Made by a program: the position numbers and the translations under genes. A DNA stretch of 64,000 nucleotides from Sphaerotilus hippei (GTDB lineage Bacteria; Pseudomonadota; Gammaproteobacteria; Burkholderiales; Burkholderiaceae_C), in NCBI RefSeq assembly GCF_003201595.1, contig NZ_QJJS01000001.1, positions 124,001 through 188,000 on the forward strand, read 5' to 3'. Shown here one piece after another: positions 30,399-38,649 of this stretch; the first letter of the stretch is position 1; each line of letters opens with the position of its first letter. Below the pieces are notes generated by a model. The model was not told the origin of the DNA and made no database searches. It saw only the letters and a program-made list of their open reading frames with translations.

Positions 30399-32018
30399 AT
30401 GGCTGAGCTGCGCACCCTGGTCGTCGTGCTGGGCGACCAGCTCGACCTCGAGGCGTCGGGGTTCGACGGCTTCGATGCCGGGCTCGACGCGGTGTGGATG
30501 GCCGAAGTGGCGCAGGAGTCGACCCACGTCTGGTCGAGCAAGCCGCGCACGGTGCTGTTCCTGGCGGCGATGCGCCACTTCGCGCTCGCGCTGCAGGCCG
30601 CCGGCCGGGCGCTGCACTACACCCGGCTGGAGGCGCCGGACAACGCCGGCAGCCTGGCCGCGCAGCTGCAGGCCGACCTCACGCGCCTGCGGCCGGCCCG
30701 CCTCGTGATGACGGCCCCGGGCGACTGGCGGGTGCTGAAGGCGCTCCAGGCGGTGGCCCAAGCCAGTGGCCTGCCACTGGAGGTGCGCGAGGATCGCCAT
30801 TTCTTCTGCAGCGTGCGTGAGTTCGCGGCGCATGCCCGCGGCCGCAAGTCCCTGCGCATGGAGTATTTCTATCGGGAACAGCGCCAGCGCCAGCAGGTGC
30901 TGATGCAGGACGACGGGCCGGTCGGCGGCCAGTGGAACTTCGACGCCGACAACCGCGAGGCCTTCGGTGCCGCCGGACCGGGTGCGGTGCCGCCACGCCC
31001 GCGCTTCGAGCCCGATGCCGTGACGCGCGAGGTGATCACGCTCGTCGACACCCGCCTGGCGTCGCACCCCGGCCGGCTCGACGGCTTTGCCTGGCCCGTC
31101 ACGCGCGCGCAGGCGCAGCAGGCGCTGCAGGCCTTCATCCGGGAGCGCCTGCCACGGTTCGGCCGCTACCAGGACGCGATGTGGCCGGCCGAGCCGTGGC
31201 TCTACCACTCGCACCTGTCGGCCGCGCTCAACCTGAAGCTGCTGAACCCGCGCGAGGTGGTGGCTGCGGCGCAGGCGGCCTGGCAGGACGGGTCGGCACC
31301 GCTGGCCAGCGTGGAGGGTTTCATCCGCCAGATCCTGGGCTGGCGCGAGTACGTGCGCGGCATCTACTGGACCCGCATGCCGGCCTACCTGGAAGGCAAT
31401 GCGCTCGAGGCCCGCGAGGACCTGCCCGCCTGGTACTGGACTGGCCGCACCGACATGGCCTGCCTGCGCGACACGCTGGCGCAGACGCTCGAGCACGGTT
31501 ACGCCCACCACATCCAGCGTCTGATGGTCACCGGCCTGTACGCGCTGATGCTGGGCGTCGAGCCCAGGCAGGTGCATGCCTGGTATCTGGCGGTGTATGT
31601 CGATGCCGTCGAATGGGTCGAGCTGCCCAACACCCTGGGCATGAGCCAGTACGCCGACGGTGGCCTGATGGGCAGCAAGCCCTACATCGCCACCGGCAAG
31701 TACATCGAGCGCATGAGCCCGTACTGCAAGGGCTGCCGCTACGACCCCGCGCAGCGCAGCGGCGAGCGCGCCTGCCCGTTCACCACCCTGTACTGGGACT
31801 TCCTGATGCGCCATGAAACGATGCTGGCCAAGCACCCGCGCGTGGCGCTGCAGGTGAAGAACCTGGCCCGGCTCGATGACGGGCAGAAGCGGGCGGTGCA
31901 GGACCGTGCGGCGGCGATCCGCCGCGGCGAGGTCGGGGTGGGGCCCGAGACCCGGCCCGCGAACCTCTTTTCTGCCGTCCCCTCTTTTCCCCCTTCACCT
32001 CCGGAGCCCGCACCATGA
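30399..32018 (+). CDS. Cryptochrome/photolyase-related protein with a [4Fe-4S] cluster (FeS-BCP family)
   Basis: This 539-residue flavoprotein resembles Agrobacterium PhrB, a (6-4) photolyase. The N-terminal domain starts TLVVVLGDQLDLEASGF. The hallmark of the FAD domain is GYAHHIQRLMVTGLYALMLG (367-386). The four cluster cysteines are Cys355, Cys443, Cys446 and Cys459, all conserved. The C-terminal tail of about 30 residues ends in a proline-rich stretch not usual in the family. It should repair UV photoproducts or act as a blue-light sensor; sequence alone cannot tell. Start ATG at 30399; its stop overlaps the next start as ATGA. Confidence 0.92.
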   Translation: MAELRTLVVVLGDQLDLEASGFDGFDAGLDAVWMAEVAQESTHVWSSKPRTVLFLAAMRHFALALQAAGRALHYTRLEAPDNAGSLAAQLQADLTRLRPARLVMTAPGDWRVLKALQAVAQASGLPLEVREDRHFFCSVREFAAHARGRKSLRMEYFYREQRQRQQVLMQDDGPVGGQWNFDADNREAFGAAGPGAVPPRPRFEPDAVTREVITLVDTRLASHPGRLDGFAWPVTRAQAQQALQAFIRERLPRFGRYQDAMWPAEPWLYHSHLSAALNLKLLNPREVVAAAQAAWQDGSAPLASVEGFIRQILGWREYVRGIYWTRMPAYLEGNALEAREDLPAWYWTGRTDMACLRDTLAQTLEHGYAHHIQRLMVTGLYALMLGVEPRQVHAWYLAVYVDAVEWVELPNTLGMSQYADGGLMGSKPYIATGKYIERMSPYCKGCRYDPAQRSGERACPFTTLYWDFLMRHETMLAKHPRVALQVKNLARLDDGQKRAVQDRAAAIRRGEVGVGPETRPANLFSAVPSFPPSPPEPAP

Positions 32019-32746
32019 GCACGATCGCCCTCATCACCGGCGCCAGCGGCGGCATCGGCCGCGCCCTGGCGCAGCAGCTGCACGCCGGGGGCTGCCGCGT
32101 CGCCGCCGTGGGGCGTGACGCCGCCCGCCTGGCCGAGGTGCCGGCCGCGCTGCGCATCGCGGCCGACACCACCACGCCCGACGGCGCCGCACTGGCCATC
32201 GCCACCTGCCAGGAGGCGCTCGGCGCGGCGCCGACGCTGCTGGCGCATTGCGTGGGCAGCACGCTGATCGCCCCGCTGCACCGCACCCGCCTGGAGGCCT
32301 ACCGCGAGGTGATGCGCATCAACCTCGACAGCGCGGTGTTCATGCTGCAGGCCTGGGTGGGCGCGCTGCAGGGCGCCCCCGGCGCGGCCGTGTTTGCCAG
32401 TTCGGTGGTGGCCCGCATCGGCGTGGCCAACCACGAGGCCATCGCCGCGGCCAAGGGCGGGGTCGAAGCCCTGGTGCGCAGCGCCGCCGCCACCTATGCG
32501 GGCCAGGGCCTGCGCATCAATGCCGTGGCCCCGGGCATGACCGAGACGCCGATGACGGCCGGCATGCTCAAGCTGCCCGCGATGCGCGAGGGCGCCGGGC
32601 GCCAGTACCCGCTGGGTGGTGTGCAGACGGCCGAGCAGGTGGCCGATGTGATGGCTTGGCTGCTCGGTGACGGCGCGGCGCGCCTGACGGGGCAGGTGAT
32701 CGCGGTGGACGGCGGTTTCACGACCGTGCGGCCGCTGCTCAAGTGA
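32015..32746 (+). CDS. Short-chain dehydrogenase lacking the catalytic tyrosine
   Basis: This 243-residue protein has the SDR fold: the nucleotide loop TGASGGIGRAL (8-18), the active-site Ser130, Lys147 and the C-terminal GQVIAVDGGFTTV. At the position of the catalytic Tyr (13 residues after the Ser, four before the Lys) it has Ile143, in NHEAIAAAK. Normal dehydrogenase chemistry is therefore unlikely; it may bind NADP as a structural or sensing protein. It is coupled to the photolyase-related gene by a four-base overlap and precedes a second photolyase by 11 bases, which suggests a role in the light response. Confidence 0.88.
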   Translation: MSTIALITGASGGIGRALAQQLHAGGCRVAAVGRDAARLAEVPAALRIAADTTTPDGAALAIATCQEALGAAPTLLAHCVGSTLIAPLHRTRLEAYREVMRINLDSAVFMLQAWVGALQGAPGAAVFASSVVARIGVANHEAIAAAKGGVEALVRSAAATYAGQGLRINAVAPGMTETPMTAGMLKLPAMREGAGRQYPLGGVQTAEQVADVMAWLLGDGAARLTGQVIAVDGGFTTVRPLLK

Positions 32747-32757
32747 GCTGATGCGAC

Positions 32758-34239
32758 ATGAGCGGGCCGGCCGCCCTGGTCTGGTTCAAGCGTGACCTGC
32801 GCGTGCGTGACCACGCTCCGCTGGCCGAGGCGGCGCGCTTCGAGCGGGCGCTCGGCCTGGTGGTGATCGAGCCGGCCTGGCTGCAGAGCCCCGAGTGCGA
32901 TCCGCGCCAGGTGGGTTTCCTGCTGGACGGCGTGGCCGCGCTGCAGCGCGATCTGGCCGCCCGTGGCCTGCCGCTCATCGTGCGCGTGGGCGACATGCCG
33001 CAGGTGCTGCAGGCGCTGCGGCACGAGTTCAGCTTCACGCACTTGCTCAGCCATGAAGAGACGGGCCCGGGCTGGAGCTACACCCGTGACTTGGCCGTGG
33101 CCGACTGGTGCGGCCATCACGCGGTGTCGTGGACCGAATGGCCGCAGACCGGCGTGGTGCGGCGCCTGCGCTCGCGCAGCGGCTGGGCCGGGCGCTGGGC
33201 CCAGCGCATGAACGCGCCCGAGGCGCCGGCCGCGCAGGGCTTCCACGCGCCGCCCGGTCTGCACGCGGGATCCGTACCGACACTGCGTGACCTGGGCCTG
33301 CCCGCCCTGGCCACGACGCTGCCACCCAGCGGGGAGCGTGCCGCCTGGGCCACGCTCGACGGCTTTCTCGCGGGACGCGGACGCGATTACCGCCGCGCGC
33401 TGTCCAGCCCGCTCATGGCCGCCGAGGGCTGCAGCCGGCTCAGCGAACACCTGGCCTTCGGCACGATCTCGATGCGCTGCGTGCATCAGGCCACCGAGGC
33501 GAGCATCGCCTCCACGCCCGATCGTGAGCTGGCCTGGGCGCTGCGCGGTTTTTCCAGCCGCCTGCGCTGGCACTGCCACTTCATGCAGAAGCTCGAGGAC
33601 GAGCCGGCCACCGAGTTCCGCAACGTCGCACGTTCGGTCGACGGGCTGCGCCCGGGGGACGGCGTGCACGGGCATCCGCTCGACACCGAGCGCCTGCAGG
33701 CCTGGTGCGAAGGCCGCACCGGCTACCCGATGGTCGATGCCTGCATGCGCCAGCTGCGCGCCACCGGCTGGCTGAACTTCCGCATGCGCGCGATGCTGGT
33801 CAGCTTCGCCGCCTACCACCTGTGGTTGCACTGGCGCGAGCCGGGGCTGTTCCTGGCCCGGCAGTTCCTCGACTTCGAGCCCGGCATCCACTGGAGCCAG
33901 ATGCAGATGCAATCCGGCACCACCGGCATCAACACGCTGCGCATCTACTCGCCGGCCAAGCAGGCGCGTGACCACGATCCGCAGGGCCTGTACCTGCGGC
34001 AATGGGTGCCGGAGTTCGGCACCCCGGCCTACCCGGCGCCGATCGTCGACGAGCGCACCGCCGTGGCCGCTGCCAAGGCCAGGCTGCACGGCCTGCGCCA
34101 GACCCGCGAGGCCCATGCCGAGGCCGACGCCATCCAGCACCGGCACGGTTCGCGCCGCAGCGGCCTGCCCCCCACGGCGTCCACCTGCCGCCTTGCCCGC
34201 GCCCGCGCCGTGCCGCAGGGCCAGGGTGAATTGTTCTAG
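32758..34239 (+). CDS. phrB: Deoxyribodipyrimidine photolyase / cryptochrome
   Basis: This 493-residue FAD protein of the CPD photolyase/cryptochrome family opens with [19 protein letters not shown]. The FAD-binding half has [20 protein letters not shown], followed by [18 protein letters not shown] and a segment ending in LRQWVPEF. At the residue next to flavin N5, where E. coli photolyase has Asn378 (RIFNP), this protein has Ser398 (RIYSP). That change may alter flavin redox stability and so the balance between repair and signalling. The gene is 11 bases after the SDR and ten before a small membrane protein, all in one operon. Confidence 0.88.
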   Translation: MSGPAALVWFKRDLRVRDHAPLAEAARFERALGLVVIEPAWLQSPECDPRQVGFLLDGVAALQRDLAARGLPLIVRVGDMPQVLQALRHEFSFTHLLSHEETGPGWSYTRDLAVADWCGHHAVSWTEWPQTGVVRRLRSRSGWAGRWAQRMNAPEAPAAQGFHAPPGLHAGSVPTLRDLGLPALATTLPPSGERAAWATLDGFLAGRGRDYRRALSSPLMAAEGCSRLSEHLAFGTISMRCVHQATEASIASTPDRELAWALRGFSSRLRWHCHFMQKLEDEPATEFRNVARSVDGLRPGDGVHGHPLDTERLQAWCEGRTGYPMVDACMRQLRATGWLNFRMRAMLVSFAAYHLWLHWREPGLFLARQFLDFEPGIHWSQMQMQSGTTGINTLRIYSPAKQARDHDPQGLYLRQWVPEFGTPAYPAPIVDERTAVAAAKARLHGLRQTREAHAEADAIQHRHGSRRSGLPPTASTCRLARARAVPQGQGELF

Positions 34240-34249
34240 AGAGGTCCGC

Positions 34250-34597
34250 ATGAACCTGTTCAACAAGCGGCCCGGCTCGGTCCGATCGGCGCCGGGGCTG
34301 GAGCATCGCCTCTGGCGCCGCCTGCCCGCCATCCTGCTGTGGGGCACGCTGCTGCCGCTGGTGCTGGCGGGCGCCAACCATGTGCTGATGCCGGCCGAGC
34401 CCCTGCCCGCGGTCGACCACCGGGCGCAGCTGTTGTGGGACTACACGATGGCAGGTGTCGTCGTGCTGCACTGGACGCTGGTGCTGACGGTCGCCCTGGG
34501 GTGTTTCATCGTCCGGGTGATGAAGGGGCCGGCGTACGTGGCCGACCCCTATCCGCCACCGGAGCGCACGGCCCCGGCACCGCCGTGGATCCCCTGA
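34250..34597 (+). CDS. Small two-helix membrane protein at the end of the photolyase operon
   Basis: This 115-residue protein is not assigned to a family I can name. Start ATG at 34250 is preceded by GAGAGG at a five-base spacing. After a basic N-terminus it has two hydrophobic segments: LPAILLWGTLLPLVLAGANH (about 25-44) and a second around VVLHWTLVLTVALGCFIV (70-87). It ends in a proline-rich tail, PYPPPERTAPAPPWIP. It follows the photolyase after ten bases, so it is very likely part of the light/stress operon. A role in the inner membrane with the HiPIP chain is possible but only guessed. Confidence 0.65.
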   Translation: MNLFNKRPGSVRSAPGLEHRLWRRLPAILLWGTLLPLVLAGANHVLMPAEPLPAVDHRAQLLWDYTMAGVVVLHWTLVLTVALGCFIVRVMKGPAYVADPYPPPERTAPAPPWIP

Positions 34598-34625
34598 ACA
34601 GGCCCAGGCCCGCAGGTCCTCCGCC

Positions 34626-35324
34626 TCACAGCACCCGGATCCCCAGCGCGCTGACGAGTGCCGCGGCCTGGTCGGCCGAGATGGTGCTGCCCTTGCAGAA
34701 CTGGGCCAGCTGGGTCAGCGACAGTCCGCCGAGGTCGACCGACCGCAGGTCGGCGCCGGTGAACCGGGCGTTCTTCAGGTTGGCGTCGCGCAGGCTGCCA
34801 CCCTCGAACACGCTGTCCCGGAAATCACATCCGGCCAGGTCGGCGTCGGACAGGTCCAGCTGGTGCAGCCGCTGCTTGCGGAACGACACGCCCCGCAGGT
34901 CGGCGGCCACCAGCAGCGAGGCGTGGAAACCGAGCCCGAGGGTGCGGGCGTCGCCGAACGAGGCGCCCGTCAGCTTCACCTCGTCGAACTGCACGCCGGC
35001 CAGTTGCGCGCGTCGCCATGAGGTGTTGTTCAGGTCGCAGGCCGTGAAGCGGGCTTCCGACAGGTCGCTCAGGTGGAAGTCCGCCTGGCGTGCCTTGCAG
35101 GCCAGCCACCGGGTCATCGCGAGGTCGCAGCGCTCGAACGAGGTCTCGGCCAGCGAGCACGAGGTGAAGCGCGCCCCGCGCAGGTCCAGCCTCGAGAGGT
35201 CCTCGCCGTCCAGGCTGCAGTGCTCCAGCTGCAGCGCGCCGGGCCGGTCGGCCAGCAGGGCGACGAGGTCGGCCCGGTTCAGGGTCTGGCCGGACAGCAG
35301 CAGGGCTTCGGAGGAGGCGTTCAT
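34626..35324 (-). CDS. Pentapeptide-repeat protein
   Basis: This 232-residue protein is built of pentapeptide repeats of the A(D/N)Lxx type. Examples are LDLRGARFTSCSLAETSFERCDL, DADLAGCDFRDSVFEGGSL and NLKNARFTGADLRSVDLGGL (read in short stretches along the chain), which fold as a right-handed beta-helix. The repeats are preceded by about 40 residues of ordinary sequence and end about 30 residues before the stop. Qnr/MfpA gyrase-protecting proteins have the same size and architecture, but nothing shows that function here. The start is the ATG at 35322-35324. It is convergent with the photolyase operon. Confidence 0.8.
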   Translation of the reverse strand: MNASSEALLLSGQTLNRADLVALLADRPGALQLEHCSLDGEDLSRLDLRGARFTSCSLAETSFERCDLAMTRWLACKARQADFHLSDLSEARFTACDLNNTSWRRAQLAGVQFDEVKLTGASFGDARTLGLGFHASLLVAADLRGVSFRKQRLHQLDLSDADLAGCDFRDSVFEGGSLRDANLKNARFTGADLRSVDLGGLSLTQLAQFCKGSTISADQAAALVSALGIRVL

Positions 35325-35450
35325 GGCAGGGGAGCAGGAGGACGGCTGCGCACTGTAGACGCCCCGATCACCCCCGGCCCGCAAGACCCCGGTCCGGCGC
35401 TCGGGCATCCGCTGGCGGGGTTGACGCCCGGCGCCAGCCGTGAACACGCC

Positions 35451-36230
35451 TCACTGGTCACGCCAGCGCTGTGCCAGCGCATCGGCGGCGCCGATCAGCA
35501 GGTGCAGGTCGGTGCCCACGCCCACCATGGTCGCGCCCTGGGCCAGGTAAGGCTCGGCCTTGCCGTCGGCGGCGAGGATGCCCACGGTCCGGCCGGCGGC
35601 GCGGCCGGTGGCGATGGCCTGCGCGATCGCGGCCTGCACCTCGGGGTGGCCGGTGTTGCCGCGGTGGCCCAGGCTGGCGGCGAGGTCGGACGGGCCGATG
35701 AACACCGCGTCCACGCCGGGCACGGCGCAGATGCCCGCCAGCGCGTCCAGCGCCTCGCGCGATTCGATCTGCACGATCACGCCGATCTCGTCGTTGGCGC
35801 GGGCCAGGAAGTCCTTGCGCCGCAGCCAGCCGCCGGCGCGCGTGCTGCTGGCCACGCCACGCTGGCCTTCGGGGGCGAAGCGCGTCCACGAGACCACCTC
35901 GCGGGCCTCTTCCACGCTGCGGATGTTGGGCACCATGATGTTGGGCGCGCCGGCGTCGAGCACACGCTTGATCCAGGCCATGTCGTGGATGGGCACGCGC
36001 ACGATGGGCGCCACCGGCGTGCCGCGCAGGGCCAGCAGCTGCTGGCCGACGATGTGAAGGTCGCTGGGGGTGTGCTCCATGTCGAGCAGCAGCCAGTCGA
36101 AGCCCGAGCCGGCCAGCACCTCGGTGATGGGGCCGTGGGCGAAGTTGACCCACAGGCCGAGCAGGCGCTCGCCGGCCAGCAGGTCACGCTTGAAGGTGTT
36201 GTCGGGCAGGGTGTGGACGAGGGTGTGCAT
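35451..36230 (-). CDS. HpcH/HpaI-type class II aldolase
   Basis: This 259-residue metal-dependent aldolase of the 4-hydroxy-2-oxoheptanedioate (HpaI)/2-keto-3-deoxy sugar acid family cleaves or makes 2-keto-4-hydroxy acids with pyruvate. Active-site residues are visible: the His in MEHTPSD, the Arg in PIVRVP, the metal Glu in VIVQIES and the Asp in FIGPSDLAASLG. It is the last gene of the minus-strand acid-sugar cluster, 14 bases after the Fe-alcohol dehydrogenase gene. The substrate cannot be read from sequence; the neighbouring kinase/PdxA2 pair suggests C4 sugar acids or related compounds. Confidence 0.88.
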   Translation of the reverse strand: MHTLVHTLPDNTFKRDLLAGERLLGLWVNFAHGPITEVLAGSGFDWLLLDMEHTPSDLHIVGQQLLALRGTPVAPIVRVPIHDMAWIKRVLDAGAPNIMVPNIRSVEEAREVVSWTRFAPEGQRGVASSTRAGGWLRRKDFLARANDEIGVIVQIESREALDALAGICAVPGVDAVFIGPSDLAASLGHRGNTGHPEVQAAIAQAIATGRAAGRTVGILAADGKAEPYLAQGATMVGVGTDLHLLIGAADALAQRWRDQ

Positions 36231-36244
36231 GGGAGGCTTTCGGT

Positions 36245-37417
36245 TCAGAGCACGGCGGCGTAGAGCGCGCGCATGTCGTCGCGGCCCATCGGGCGCGGGT
36301 TGTTGTCGAGCAGGCGGGTGACCTTGGAGGCCCCATCGACCAGCGCATCCAGATCGGCCTCGGTCACGCCCAGGTCGCTCAGCCGGGTGGTGATGCCCAG
36401 GTCGGCGTTGAGCCGGGCCAGCGCCTGGACGAACAGCGTGGTGGCCTGCGCGTCGCTCAGGCCGGCCACCGGCAGGTCCATGGCCCGGGCCATGGCGGCG
36501 AAGCGGGCCTCGTTGCCCACGCAGTTGTAGGCCATGATGGCCGGCAGCAGCATGGCGTTGGACAGCCCGTGCGGCACGCGGTAGCGCCCGCCCAGCGGAT
36601 AGGCCAGCGCGTGCACGGCGGTGGTGCTGGAGGTGGCGATGCAGACGCCGCCGTAGTAGGAGCCCAGCAGCATGTCCTGCCGCGCGGCCACGTCCTGGCC
36701 ATCGGCGAAGGCGCGGCGGATGCTGCGGCTGATCAGGCGGATGGCCTCCAGGCCGTAGAGGTCGCTGAAGAGGTTGGCCTTCTTCGAGGTGTAGCACTCG
36801 ATGGCGTGGCACAGCGCGTCGATGCCGGTGTGGGCGGTGACGGCCGGCGGCAGCGTGAGGGTGAGCAGCGGGTCGAGCAGCACCAGGTCGGGCAGCAGGT
36901 GCGGGCTGACGATGCCGACCTTGAGCGCGTCCTGCGGCACCAGGATGATGGAGTTGGGCGTGGCCTCGGCACCGGTGCCGGCGGTGGTGGGCACCATCAC
37001 CGTGGGCAGGCCGCGTCCGGGCACCGGGGTGCCGGACAGCAGCTCGCGCACGCTCACCGGATGAGCCAGCAGCACGGCCACGGCCTTGGCCACGTCGATG
37101 GCGCTGCCGCCGCCCACGCCGACCACGAGGTCGACCGGACCGGCCTGGCGGGCGGCGGCCAGCACGGCGTCCACGTCGGCCACTTCGGGCTCGGGCGGCA
37201 CGGGGTCGAGCAGCAGCACGTCGATGCCCGCCGCGGTCAGGGCGGCGTGCAGCGCGTGCACCGGGCTGTCGGGGGTGACGGCGCGGCCGACCACCAGCAG
37301 CAGGCGCTCGGGCTTCCAGGAGGCGATCAGTCCGGGCAGCTGCAGCAGGCAGCCGGCGCCGGTGACGACACGACCGGCCTGGTGCAGCACGGCGGGAGAG
37401 GAGACGGCAGGAGTCAT
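36245..37417 (-). CDS. Iron-type alcohol dehydrogenase
   Basis: This 390-residue group III (Fe-dependent) alcohol dehydrogenase contains the nucleotide loop VVGVGGGSAIDVAKA. The metal ligands are retained: Asp and His in TGIDALCHAIE, His269 in VHALAY and His283 in PHG. The conserved second-sphere His of classical members (FucO His267) is Tyr273 here, in HALAYPLGG. The enzyme probably interconverts an aldehyde/ketone and an alcohol with NAD(P)H, for instance a product of the adjacent aldolase. Start at 37415-37417, 17 bases after the sialidase-like gene. Confidence 0.88.
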   Translation of the reverse strand: MTPAVSSPAVLHQAGRVVTGAGCLLQLPGLIASWKPERLLLVVGRAVTPDSPVHALHAALTAAGIDVLLLDPVPPEPEVADVDAVLAAARQAGPVDLVVGVGGGSAIDVAKAVAVLLAHPVSVRELLSGTPVPGRGLPTVMVPTTAGTGAEATPNSIILVPQDALKVGIVSPHLLPDLVLLDPLLTLTLPPAVTAHTGIDALCHAIECYTSKKANLFSDLYGLEAIRLISRSIRRAFADGQDVAARQDMLLGSYYGGVCIATSSTTAVHALAYPLGGRYRVPHGLSNAMLLPAIMAYNCVGNEARFAAMARAMDLPVAGLSDAQATTLFVQALARLNADLGITTRLSDLGVTEADLDALVDGASKVTRLLDNNPRPMGRDDMRALYAAVL

Positions 37418-37434
37418 GGCGGATCGGTCCGGAT

Positions 37435-38649
37435 TCAATCGGTGAGCGGGGTCGGCAGGTGGGCGTCGGCGGGCAGCGTGGCCACCCAGGCCTCGTCGCA
37501 GCGCACATGGCGGATGTGCTGGCGGTGGCGGGTGTAGGCCACCTGCAGCTGGCCGTCGGCGCTCTGGTGGATGCTGGGGTAGGAGAGCTCGCGGTTGCGC
37601 TGTTCGGCCGAGTTGTTGCTCATGCAGTAGCCGTCGCCGCACTCGAGGTCGCGGCGCATCGGCCAGCTGCGGCCATCGTCGTCGGACATCATCAGCGCCA
37701 TCGGCGCGCGCGGGGTGCCCCAGAAGGCCAGGCGGCGGCCGTCGGCGGTGCTGGCGCTGGCCTCGGGCAGCGGAGCGGCGGCGTCGTCCTCCGACTCGAT
37801 CTCGTCGTACAGCGACACGCGGCGCTCCTGCGCATGCTCGGCGCCCACCGGGTTGCAGACCATCGCCAGCCGGCCGCTGGCCAGCCGGATGACCTGGATC
37901 GACGAGTTGTTGTTGGGCACCGGCGTGGGTTGCGGCGCGCTCCAGGTCTCGCCGCCATCGGTCGACTCGTTGCGGTGCACCCGGTCGGCCCAGCGGCTGC
38001 GGTAGAAGGCCAGCAGGTGGTCGGGGCCGGCGCTGCCCGGCACGATGTTCATGTGCACGCAGCCGCTGCTGCCGGGCACCTCGCGGGTCTGCCAGCTGCG
38101 GCCCTGGTCGTGGCTGAGGTAGACGATGCTGTCGTCGTCGTCACCGCTCCAGCGCAGCCCGGGCAGCGCGCGGCAGCGGAACACCGGCAGCAGCCAGGCG
38201 CCGTCGCGCCGCACCACCGGCGGCTGGCGCACGAACAGGCCGCTGCCGGGCAGCAGGTCGCGTGGCGCGTCCCAGCTCAGGCCGCCGTCGGTCGACGTGC
38301 GGCAGCGCACCACGGCCGTGTCCTGGTGGCCGGCGCGCTGGGCGGTGTGCAGCAGCCAGAGCCGGCCGTCGGGCGCGTTGAACAGGATCGGGTTCTGCTC
38401 GGAGCGGCCGTCATCGTGGCTCAGCCGGACCGGGGCGGTCCAGGTGCTGGTGCCCGCGGGCAGGCGCGAGAACCAGACGCAGATGTCCGACAGGCCTTCC
38501 TGCGTGCCGCCGAACCAGACGCAGGCCAGGCTGCCATCGGGCAGCGTGGCCAGGTTGGCGGCGTGGCTCTGCACGCCCGAGGCGGGCAGGTCGAGCACGG
38601 TCTGGCCGGGGCGCAGATCGGGGTGCAGTCCCTGGGCGATGCGGGTCAT
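37435..38649 (-). CDS. BNR-repeat sialidase-family protein, cytoplasmic
   Basis: This 404-residue six-bladed-propeller-type protein has four Asp boxes: STDGGLSW (119-126), SHDQGRSW (179-186), STDGGETW (229-236) and SDDDGRSW (322-329). It belongs to the predicted neuraminidase group. There is no signal peptide, so it acts in the cytoplasm. That is unusual for a sialidase and argues for a small sugar-acid or glycoside substrate. The start ATG at 38647-38649 overlaps the pdxA2 stop as ATGA. Its tight coupling to pdxA2 suggests a step in the same pathway, but the reaction is unknown. Confidence 0.83.
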   Translation of the reverse strand: MTRIAQGLHPDLRPGQTVLDLPASGVQSHAANLATLPDGSLACVWFGGTQEGLSDICVWFSRLPAGTSTWTAPVRLSHDDGRSEQNPILFNAPDGRLWLLHTAQRAGHQDTAVVRCRTSTDGGLSWDAPRDLLPGSGLFVRQPPVVRRDGAWLLPVFRCRALPGLRWSGDDDDSIVYLSHDQGRSWQTREVPGSSGCVHMNIVPGSAGPDHLLAFYRSRWADRVHRNESTDGGETWSAPQPTPVPNNNSSIQVIRLASGRLAMVCNPVGAEHAQERRVSLYDEIESEDDAAAPLPEASASTADGRRLAFWGTPRAPMALMMSDDDGRSWPMRRDLECGDGYCMSNNSAEQRNRELSYPSIHQSADGQLQVAYTRHRQHIRHVRCDEAWVATLPADAHLPTPLTD

